Shown: in pieces, positions 55,978 to 64,000 of the stretch
Numbering within the stretch: the first letter of the stretch is position 1
Layout: each line of letters opens with the position of its first letter
NCBI GenBank assembly: GCA_024345305.1
Contig: BRON01000014.1
Span: forward strand, 620,001-684,000
Reading direction: 5' to 3'
Length of the DNA: 64,000 bases
Source of the DNA: Mrakia gelida
Taxonomy: Eukaryota; Basidiomycota; Tremellomycetes; Cystofilobasidiales; Mrakiaceae
Program-made: the position numbers and the translations under genes
The notes under the pieces: model-generated
Database searches by the model: none
Seen by the model: only the letters and a program-made list of their open reading frames with translations
What the model was told of the DNA's origin: nothing

Positions 55978-57696
55978 TCAATCCAAAGTGAATTTCTGAT
56001 CCTTCAACACCTCCTTCACCCTCTTCACCGTCTCGCCCACCTTCGAGCTTGTCCCCTTCAAGACCAACGCGTCCCTCCTTCCTTCATACGATTCCAGCAC
56101 GGCTTTGACTTGCTGTTCGATGTAGCTGAGGGGTGGTTGAATGTCCGTCATCGAAGGGTGGAGGGAGTTCTGTGAACGAACGAGCGAGAAACAAAAGAAG
56201 ACGCGTCGAGAACGAGCGAAGAGGTCAGCCATTGTTCGACTACTCGAACGGGGGGAGACAAAGAAAGCGAAAGGGAGAGAGAGAGAGAGAGAGAGAGCTA
56301 AAGACTTACCTCGACTCCCCACCTGACACACTCCCAGAACTCCTCCCAGCCCCAGCCCGAGTCCCTCTTCACGAGCTCCTGGACTTCATGAACCCACTCG
56401 ATCTCCCAAGCTTCCAGCTCGCCTCGCTCTCGCGCCTGGTCCCGGGACTCGATGAGCGTCCGTTGGTGCTGAAGAAGGAGGATGTCCTTGATGTCGGAGA
56501 TGGATTCCTCGCAGGCTGAGATGTCGTCGACGAGAGTTTGGTAGACGCGAAGGAGGGAGGTTGAGTTGAGCCAGTTGTGGTTGAGGGAGAGGACGGGTTC
56601 GGTTGGAGAGGTCGAAGACGAGAGGTTCTCGACTTGATCTATCGATCACGAAGACGAGCCGGCGAGAGAAAAGAAAGAGCGATGCGTCAGAAGGGAGAGG
56701 ACGAGGGAGTGGGAAGAAAGAGGCTTTGAGCGACGGGACTCACGATACCAGCCTCCCGGAACGAAAATCGTCTCTCCCTCCTCCTGAATCACCACCAGCT
56801 TCTCTCTCCCCACTTCCTCCCACTTCTTGAACACCGAAGGATCGACTTGTCTGACGTCCGAGATGAGCTGCGAGCGAGGGAGGTCGGGGAAGCGACGAAG
56901 GAGGTGGGAGTGCGAGGGAGGGAAGAGGGTCCATTTCTTGCGACCTAGGAGGTTGGTCGAGAAGGAGTTGGAGGAGTAGACGTCTCGGTGGAGGTGAGTG
57001 GTGGTGTTAGGTGCTCCGAGGTACTGGGAGAGGCGAGGGGTTGTGAGCTTCACGTGTCGTCGAAAACGAAAGAACGAGGCGAGCGAAGAGGCAAGAATTC
57101 GACTCACCACGAACCGAAAGTCGTCTTGCTTCCCCAGAGAACGATACCACCCGTTCAGCCAGTCGTCCTTGAACATCTCTGGAGTCTCGTAGAAGGGGTC
57201 ACCTCCGGATCTCTCGACGAGAAGAGCGAGATGGCAATCCCTCACGTACAGCCCTCGACCTTCCTCCTTCCCTTCCTCCCACAGATCGAGAACCTCCTGA
57301 AGACTCCTCTCCTCGCAGACGGTAGAGGCCTCTCCTTCTGAGAGCTCGAGCGAGCTTGAAGGACGATGGACGGAGACGGGCGAGGAACCTTGGAGAGCGA
57401 GGAGGTGAGAGGAGTTGATTCGAGAGGAGGAGGGTGATGAGGAGTTGAGGGGTAGGAGGAACGTCGAGAAGCATGCCCAGGAGGAGGTGAGTCGGGGGGA
57501 GAAGATGCAAGGGGTGTTGGGGAGAAGGTGGTGGAGCTGGCAAGGGGAGAAGCAGCGGGGAGGGAAGACGAGGGAGGGAGGGAAGGTGAGCTCGACGAAG
57601 AGAGTTGAAGGAGCTGAACCATGCGAGGATGGGACGAACGAGGAAGTCATGATAACTGAACGGATATTCCAGGTAGATTAGAGGGTTGGAATCCAT
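55978..57696 (-). CDS. JmjC-domain protein, JMJD4-like
   Basis: A 2-oxoglutarate/Fe(II) hydroxylase-type protein. The opening MDSNPLIYLEYPFSYHDFL is spliced (GTTCGT donor at 57639) to LHHLLPNTPCIFSPRLTSSW, the JMJD4 N-terminal pattern. Then come DPFYETPEMFKDDWLNGWY, LGAPNTTTHLHRDVYSSNSF, STNLLGRKKWTLFPPS, the core strands EEGETIFVPGGWY and, across an intron, HQVENLSSS then LSLNHNWLNS. Iron ligands H-x-D (HRD) and the later His are present. The C-terminus is helical and charged and ends LKDQKFTLD. In animals JMJD4 hydroxylates the translation termination factor eRF1; the same role here is inferred from similarity only. Five exons have consensus sites. Confidence 0.9.
56274..56297 (+). repeat. 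(GA)n microsatellite
   Basis: About twelve GA units lie inside an intron of the JmjC gene. Confidence 0.9.
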
Positions 57697-58118
57697 GTTG
57701 GAGGTCTGCGATGTCTCTGCTAGTAGAGAGAAGGGGAGTCGTCGAGGTCGAGCGTCGAATGATCTTCGTTGAGCTTCCTTCCTTTTGGTTTCTTCGTCCT
57801 CACTCGGTCTCGTAGAGGTTGATATCTAGAGCGTCCGAGGGCAGCAATCGTTTGACCACCTCTTTGTTTCCTAAATTGCTGTGCGAGAACTAGAAGTTCT
57901 TCGATGGCGAGCGTTGGCAGCAAAGAAGGAAGTCGAGCTCGAGCTCACCAAATCGTTACTCCTTCTGCCGTCTTCCTTTTCGAGATGTGATCCGCTCGCT
58001 TTTCTCCAACTTCAGAGTCAAGAGCGTTATATCAGAGCGTTGTATACCTTACTAGAGTGTTCGTTACGATCGTATGTGATTGCGAAAGGAAAAAAAGCGA
58101 GAGGAGACTGAGTGAAAA
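57697..58118. other. Intergenic, JmjC promoter and 3' end of WOR1-family gene C
   Basis: AT-richer than its surroundings. No coding exon seen. Confidence 0.5.
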
Positions 58119-60605
58119 CTAAAGATCTTGGTCGCACTCCTGCACCCCAACCTCCTTCCCCTCGCCCACCCACTTCACGATCTCCTCCCTCTCGTGCTCC
58201 ATCCCCAGAGTGACTCCTCCCAAATCCCCCATCATCCCGTACCCTCTTCCGTGCTCGTGCTCGAACTGAGGGGCTGGAGGGAAGTACGATTTGGCGGACG
58301 AGAGAGGTCGGACGGGAGGGAGAAGAGGAGGAGGAGGGTGGATATGGATGCTGGGATGGTCGTAGGGGAGGTAGTAGTAGGAGGGTGTTGGTCCTTCCAT
58401 CGTCGACGAGGAGGATAGCGAAGAAGAGGAGGAGGGCTGAGGGTGAGGTTGCTGAGGATCCCAATCCATCGTCGTCGACGCGTCCCTTTCCGAACTCCCC
58501 GTCCGTCTCCTCTTCTCTTCTAGCACCCCATCTTCTAAACCCTCCCCCGCCTTCCATCCAGCGTGGGTTCCGTGGATCTCGTACGCGTCGATCGAGTCCA
58601 TCGTCCTCTGAAGCGAGCCTGGTGTGAGGGCTGATCCCATCGACGACGCGTTCTCCTGCATCGGGGAGAGGAAAGCGGCGTTTCGTCTGGCTTCGGGTCT
58701 GGAGATGCTCCAAGATGGTGGAGAGGTCGAGTTGGGAGGGTGGAGTTGAGGGGAGTAGTGGGAGGCGTAGGAAGGGAGAGGGAAGGAGTTGCGTCGACGT
58801 TCCTCGGCGAGAGTCTCGAGCTCGTAGGTAGTAGCGAGGGAGTACGACCGTTTCCGTTTGAGCACGGGAGCGGCTGGAATGATGTCTGCGGACGTAGGAG
58901 GGGCGAGGAGGAGGGGTTCGGCGGAAGTTGCGCGACGCGTCGATGGCAGTCGAGAGGAGGAGGGAGTTGTTTCGGTTTGTTCTGATCTGAGGGGAGAGAT
59001 GCAGACGAGAATCGTGAAAGCGTCGGTGAACATCGAGTTTTCGAGCCCGTCTTCAGAACAGAAGGCTCTGGGAACGGAGAAGAAGCAAGTAAGAAGAGCG
59101 CAGCGGCGAGGACTCACGAGCATTGAAACGTTCCGCTTTCGTTGGAATCATCGTCTGGAGGGACGCGAAACTGCTGGTTCTGAAGCTGATGCAGGAAGAG
59201 GATATGACGAGTCAGTGGGAGTCAGGATAGAAAAGGCGAGACGCTCCTAAGGGAAGCGAAGTGGACCGACGGCGGCCATCGACTCACAAGATCATCGGGA
59301 ATCGAGATCGATGCCAGCTCAGGTACGCTCGAAGGAGTCTTGAGTTGACCCATTAGGGCATCTTCCATCTGTGAAGGCGCCGAGACCGTGATCAGCCTCT
59401 CCTCGTAGCTATGAAAATTCGACGACGCGTCGAATCTCAGCTCGAGCGGTCCTCCCTTCCCTTCGCCTGCAAACTCACCGTGAAATAAGAGACCAAGTGT
59501 TGCGCGACTCCGTTGATCGATATCGAGATGGTCTGGGAGGGTTTGCCAAGGCGAACAAACGTAAAGGAGTCAGCGAAGCGAGCGCTCACGTTTTGAGTCG
59601 CGTCGACTCGACTTCAGGACATTCGAACGGCAGAGGAGACAGCTGCTCACCTTCTTGATCAATCCGTTCGTCTTATACCTACTCGACGGCATTAAGCTCC
59701 CAACGATCTCCTTCTCCCTCTCCTCTCGCTCTGAAATCGGATTCCTCGTCCTCTTCGACGACGACGAAGGATCATCTTTCGACGCGCCCCCATTCCTTCG
59801 TTCTCCCTCGATGTCCTCCTCATCAATAGCTCGAATCTCGTCGTCGTCCGATCCATCCGCGTCGATCTCGTCCGGGTAGTAGATTTGGAAACCAGGGGAG
59901 TTGGAGGATGTCGAAGAGGACGAGGAAGAAGTGCGGCTCGAGTTCGTGGTGTGGGAGGAGGTGGTGAACGCTGGTTGGCCGCGAGCTCGTTTCGAGCGAC
60001 GATCCGTTCGTTGGTTGGCTTCTCGGTAGACCTGTATGAGGGCGAAGGAAGTGAGAGAAAGGGCGAAAAATGGTCAGCTCTGAGAGATGGTCTGGTCCGA
60101 GACTCGGATCCAAACGATCCCCTTCGCGTCATGCGAAGTGTCGGAGTCGCCGTTCGTCCCTTTCCGGAGAGGATAGGTCTGCCAGTACTCACGACGAAGT
60201 TCGACATGATCCTGCTAGGAGACCAGACCTGAGACGACAAGAAAGTCAGATCGCGATTCTCAGAAGACGCGAGCACGAGACGAGATGAAGCCTCTCGCTC
60301 ACCAGTCCATCCGTCCATCTCTTGATCCCACTCTCGAGCTCGTCGAAGATCTGTCAGGCGCAAAAATCGAGAGCGATGACTGTCAGAATCAATGGTTCTG
60401 AACCTCCTTCAACTCTCTAGAAAGGGCAGGAAAGACTGCTCACGAAGATCGCACCGCTGGTGAGGAGATGCTTCTCGCTCTCGAACAACCTCCGGGCGAT
60501 GCGAGGCACGAGGGACCTCCTGGCTCCTTCGAAGAGGAGAAGAGCGTCTCGAGTGGTGTGGACGATACCGACGAAGGGCGGGATGATGGTTTGAGAGTCG
60601 GCCAT
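58119..60605 (-). CDS. Gti1/Pac2 (WOR1-family) transcription factor, copy C
   Basis: Third WOPR-domain regulator, on the opposite strand from A and B. Exon 1 is MADSQTIIPPFVGIVHTTRD, ALLLFEGARRSLVPRIARRL, HLLTSGAIF, with no intron at the DAL position used by A and B. Then FDELESGIKRWTDGLVWSPS and RIMSNFVVYREANQRTDRR. After an acidic spacer, part b is YKTNGLIKKTISISINGVAQ and HLVSYFTMEDALMGQLKTPS. The last exon has a basic LKRKRSYS cluster, the segment ALTPGSLQRTMDSIDAYEIH with HAGWKAGEGLEDGVLEEKRR (shared with gene A), Ser/Pro/His-rich sequence and an acidic tail. WOPR spacing agrees with A and B. The ATG at 60605 begins the conserved N-terminus directly. Nuclear DNA-binding role inferred. 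Confidence 0.9.
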
Positions 60606-61771
60606 GGTTGGGGAAAGCGGTCGAAAGAGGGAGGCAAAGAAAGCTGGGCGAAAGGAGGAGGCGAGGGCTGCAGAAGATCCAGCTTCGAGTCGAGTGCGAG
60701 GAGAAAAGTGTTGTAATGGCGCTAAGGTGGCAGATCTGGAGGTCGTACATAGAACGAAAGAGAAAGGGTTGAGTTTCAGCAGGGCGGAGCAGAAGCGAGG
60801 AAGGGAGCGGAGGGAGGGGAGGAAGGTTGGGAAACGAGAGGGAAGCAAAACGGGCACACGAACGAACGAGACGAGAGGAGAGAACCGGCTCGAAGCAGAC
60901 TGAAGCGACGAAGCGAGCACGACGAGTAAGTTAGATGGTCGATGAGCCCACGTAGCAGAGGAGAAGAAGGACTCACAACTCTTGAGCTGCAGAAGAACGA
61001 GGATGGTGGTGGTTCGGACGCCGTTGGGGAGAACCCCGCTGTTCTCCCTCGCGAAGAGAGGTTTCAACGAACTGTTTGGTCCCGTTTAGCTCGCCTTCCC
61101 AGCTCCCTTCTACAGCTATCGGACCGATCCGTCGCCCCCACCCACGAGTCATGAGATAAAGTGCTCACCCTGAAATCAGGATCAGCTCCTTAGCGCCGAC
61201 GAACGATCGCGTTTTGCTCCCTTCTTGTCGAGGTCTCGAGATCTTGAGAGAGCGCCAGCCATCGTAGAGAAGCTGGGCGAAGAGGAGAGAGAGTGGGTGG
61301 TCAGTATCGCGTCGTGACAAGGGCACCTGATTCGAGAAGGAAGTCAAGAGGGAGGAAGCGAGCTTGCTCTGAAACGAACCGAATTGAGGTATCGAAGAGA
61401 GAGCGCCGGACCTTCCAGTCCTTCGAGTAGCGTCGTCCCAGCTCATGAGAGGCTTGTGAAGGTCTGATGAAGGTCGGCGGGACTGATCAGAATCGATCTG
61501 CGCGAATGAGGGCATCCGGATTCTCGAACAGGGAAAAAGGAGCGAAGGGAAGAGAGTCAGCGACGCGTCTTGTTTCGAACGGACCTCGACCGAAGGACCG
61601 AAGGGACTCACCGATTCTCAGTACCGCGAGTTCGAAGGAGCAGCTGAGCATATTTGAACACTCGGCGCAAGCTCGAAACTGACCGAGAAACGAGAAGGCT
61701 CAGGGAAGATCTCGCTCGACGTCTCGAACGGGTTGGGTCGTCAAAGTCATCCAGATCACCTTCTTCCTACC
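60606..61771 (-). ncRNA. Spliced segment between AP-3 sigma and WOR1-family gene C
   Basis: Introns on the minus strand can be placed at 61326-61273 (54 nt, GTGCCC donor, TACTGAC branch, CCCAG acceptor), 61168-61072 (GTGAGC donor, AAACAG acceptor) and 60976-60900 (GTGAGT donor, TTCAG acceptor). More than one frame stays open across the exons (for example LLYDGWRSLKISRPRQ, ELILISGSLKPLFARENSG), so a small protein gene is possible. None matches a family I know and no good start is visible. The alternatives are a long 5' leader of gene C or a spliced 3' UTR of the AP-3 gene. Confidence 0.5.
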
Positions 61772-63002
61772 TCACCAACTCCTCCCACCTCCTCCCCACC
61801 CACTGACAAGCCCCGCCCAGCCATTCTGACCCCCTCCAGACCGTCCAGGGACTCGTCCTCGCCCTCCTCCTGAGCTGCCTCGACCAGCTCCCGACCCGCC
61901 GAGGTTCGCGAGAGGGGAGGCTGAGGAAGCGGATAGCTTGCGTTGTTTAGCTGTTGCGAGAACTGGAGTAGGGAACGGAAGAGATTAAAGGAGGGGTGAG
62001 AGAGTCAGCTTGAGAAGGGGAGGGGTGGGAGGTGGGGTGAGAGGGGGCGGAGACGCAAAGAAAGAGAGACGACGAGAGAGCGGAACGAACCGTTCGCTGA
62101 GATGGTGTTGATGTTGGTTTCCAGAACAAGACCTCCTTGGATGATTTCTGCTAAGGTGTGGTGGACCTAGAAGAGGAGCAGAGAAGGTTTGAGTCAGTCA
62201 GTGAGCGAGCTCGTTCTGTTGAGCTCAGCCGCCTCGCTTCCTTCCCCTCCCTCTCGTCGCCAAAGCCCTCGTTCCTCCTCCTTCCACCGACCTCGAGTGC
62301 AACCAGAAACAGAAAGGTAGGGGGCCAGGTACCTCGTCGAATCCGAAAACGAGGTCCAACTCGCAGACGTTCTCAAACATCCTGTCGAGAGCTTCGACGA
62401 AGACCTGGATGAGGTCGAGGACGCCCAGCTCCGACTCGGCTTGATCGCAGATGAAGACGAACGTTAGAGTGGCGAACTGACTGCAAAGAAGAGAAGGAAG
62501 ACGGAAGAGTCAGCCGAGGAGTCTAAGAAGCTCGTTGGGACTAGGGGAAAGGGAGAAGCAGGAAGGTGTTGAGGGAGAGGAGGGAAGGAAGGAACGAGAT
62601 GGAGCTCATCACGACATGTCGAGCTCATTCCTTCACGACTCTCGAAGTAAATCGAGTTCTTGTTTTTATAGAGAGCCCCAGGTGAATGCTCTCAACGACC
62701 CTTGAGCTTGAACAAGACCCAAAAGACGACTCTACTGACCGATATATGACCCTGACATCCTCGTCTTCATCGAAGCTCCCTCCTCCTTCCCTCCCTTTCC
62801 CCTTCCCTCCCGCTCCTCCTCCAAAGAACCCTGCTCTTAGCTCTGGCGCATCGAGGAAAGAACAGAGACCAGGCGGACGATCCGAGACAAGTTTGAAGAT
62901 TTGAGCGATGAGTTGACGTTGGAGAGTGGGAGGAGTGGAGGTGTAGAACTTTGAGAGTCGAGGAACTCCCGTCGTGTTGAAGATCAGGACAGAGAGGATC
63001 AT
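61772..63002 (-). CDS. APS3: AP-3 complex sigma subunit
   Basis: Small clathrin-adaptor chain of AP-3, which sorts cargo from Golgi or endosomes to the vacuole. Exon 1 starts MILSVLIFNTTGVPRLSKFY, followed by PTLQRQLIAQIFKLVSDRPP, LCSFLDAPELRA, a Gly-rich insert and DVRVIYR. The next exons give QFATLTFVFICDQAESELGV, LDLIQVFVEALDRMFENVCE, LDLVFGFDEVHHTLAEIIQG, then GLVLETNINTIS, the family core. The C-terminal tail is Gly/Ser-rich (GRGSSGGGRGRVPGRSGGG) and ends in a Trp codon, longer than in animals but usual for fungi. The start at 63002 gives the canonical MI. All sigma-fold motifs are intact. Confidence 0.93.
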
Positions 63003-64000
63003 AGCGAAGCCCGGGGGGAGGTAAAAGATGACCAGGTGGAGGGAAGAAGGGGTGAGAGGTGTATCGAAAAGGGAGGAAGGGCCGGGGAAGAGGGGTAGGG
63101 AGAGGAAGGGAAAGGTCGTCGTTGATGGAATGAAAGCTCGCACTTCGCTTCGTCCTTCCCTTTCTTGTTCGCTCGGCCGTTTGCAAATCTTTGGAAAGTC
63201 GTGAGCATCTCTACGACGTTCGACGGACGATGCAGGGACCGATACGTCCAGCAGCCCCGCCAAAAAACGTACATCTCGAGCAGTTTTTCTGCCATCGGGA
63301 CTCTGCGTCAAGACGACGCGAAGAAAATTCACGCCCTTCGGACCTGTTCCTTGTTCGCTTGGATCCTGATCTTCCTCGGGGCTATGTGATAGTCAGGCTA
63401 AGGCAAAGGTACAGAAGGGCAGGTCCTGGAAGTCCAAAGAGGGGAGAGAAGCAAACGTTGAAAGGGAGCAGACACGAGTCGCGACGCGTCCGATTGAGAA
63501 TTTCGCACAGCCGCTCTCGGTGGCTTCGGCTACAGGACCCTGAAGACGAAAGGAGAGAGAGTCGAAGAGTCACCGTCGAGGCTCTGCGAGAGCACCCCAA
63601 AAAAAAGCGAGAAGGAGAGGCCGGAGGGAACGAAGGCGAGCGCTTCGCTTCCTTGTCGAATCGTCGAAGCCTTCCGTTCTCACGGCGAAGACGCTGCTCT
63701 AAGTTTCAGCTTGAGATGTCACGGTGAAGATATGCTCGAGCACCGTCTAGACTCTCGAGGCTGCACCGATCCGAGAGCGCCAAAGGTCGCGGAGAAACGC
63801 GTCGACTTCTTTCCTGGCACTGCTGCTGCTTCTGGTGTCGGTTGGTAACAGAGCTCAACTATCCAGGCTTCCCTCACGCTCGCGTCACCTCCCGAGCAAG
63901 TGCGAGAGCCTTTCGCGTCTGAGCTCGGGACCTGTCTCGCTGTCGTGGCTGAGTTCGATTTCGATCTACCTTCGACGCGTCCATTCCTTCATTCTGCTCT
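63003..64000. other. Window end, upstream of AP-3 sigma
   Basis: AP-3 sigma promoter and about 1 kb with no protein I can support. Arg/Ser-rich frames on the plus strand show no domain. GACGCGTC occurs near 63483 and 63974. Confidence 0.4.

Noticed and set aside
61340..61710. Resemblance of one spliced frame (RGTENRSILISPADL) to ESCRT-II VPS36
   Set aside because: The match is a few residues, the frame stops at once, and two other frames read equally well. Not evidence of VPS36.
1..64000. GACGCGTC copies as an MluI cell-cycle box marking co-regulated genes
   Set aside because: Copies lie in exons, introns and intergenic DNA alike, so promoter function cannot be the general explanation.

Overview
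The window looks like a chromosome segment of a basidiomycete yeast, probably subphylum Pucciniomycotina and near Microbotryomycetes such as Rhodotorula or Sporobolomyces. The organism is inferred: genes are dense, moderately GC-rich and cut by many 50-120 nt introns with GTGAGT-type donors, CTGAC/CTCAC branch sites and pyrimidine-rich CAG acceptors. The proteins fit: a fungal sterol glucosyltransferase with GRAM/PH domains, a hybrid histidine kinase with two kinase cores, a CPL1-like secreted protein and three Gti1/Pac2 (WOR1-family) regulators. I see no bacterial operon, tRNA, rRNA, CRISPR array or intact transposon.

Layout. 1-9.5 kb (minus): start of an isopenicillin-N-synthase-like oxygenase, ATG26, and a GNAT acetyltransferase. 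9.7-11.1 kb (plus): a damaged MYND-finger gene (copy A). 11.3-12.6 kb (minus): a MARVEL-type membrane protein. 13.8-15.4 kb (plus): PEX10. 15.9-17.0 kb (plus): F-box gene 1. 18.8-21.8 kb (plus): WOR1-family gene A. 22.2-24.1 kb (plus): complex I 30-kDa subunit. 26.4-29.0 kb (plus): WOR1-family gene B. 29.6-31.3 kb (plus): HSF-type factor. 31.7-32.8 kb (minus): F-box gene 2, with an in-frame stop. 33.0-34.3 kb (plus): intact MYND gene (copy B). 34.5-44.2 kb (minus): a small orphan, a long disordered protein, RAD14/XPA, a CPL1-like secreted protein and a CDC25/rhodanese protein. 44.5-53.2 kb (minus): the dual hybrid histidine kinase. 54.4-55.5 kb (plus): a small orphan and an extra exon. 56.0-57.7 kb (minus): a JmjC protein. 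58.1-60.6 kb (minus): WOR1-family gene C. 61.8-63.0 kb (minus): AP-3 sigma subunit.

The distinctive part is the paralogue pattern. Three WOR1-family genes, two MYND genes and two F-box genes lie within about 50 kb. Genes A and B form a same-strand pair flanked on both sides by F-box and MYND copies, which suggests an old segmental duplication. Each WOR1-family gene follows 1.2-2.4 kb of mostly non-coding DNA. In front of genes A and C this DNA carries consensus introns on the sense strand, so long spliced leaders are likely. With the HSF factor, the sensor kinase and the CPL1-like protein, this is a plausible regulatory neighbourhood, but co-regulation is inference.

Two genome-style signals also stand out. 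The palindrome GACGCGTC occurs about 40 times by hand count, where 1-2 copies would be expected. A recurrent 5' splice site GTTCGT is needed to keep conserved frames in several unrelated genes. CDS coordinates below run from start codon to stop codon and include introns. Splice sites were chosen by eye from consensus and frame continuity.
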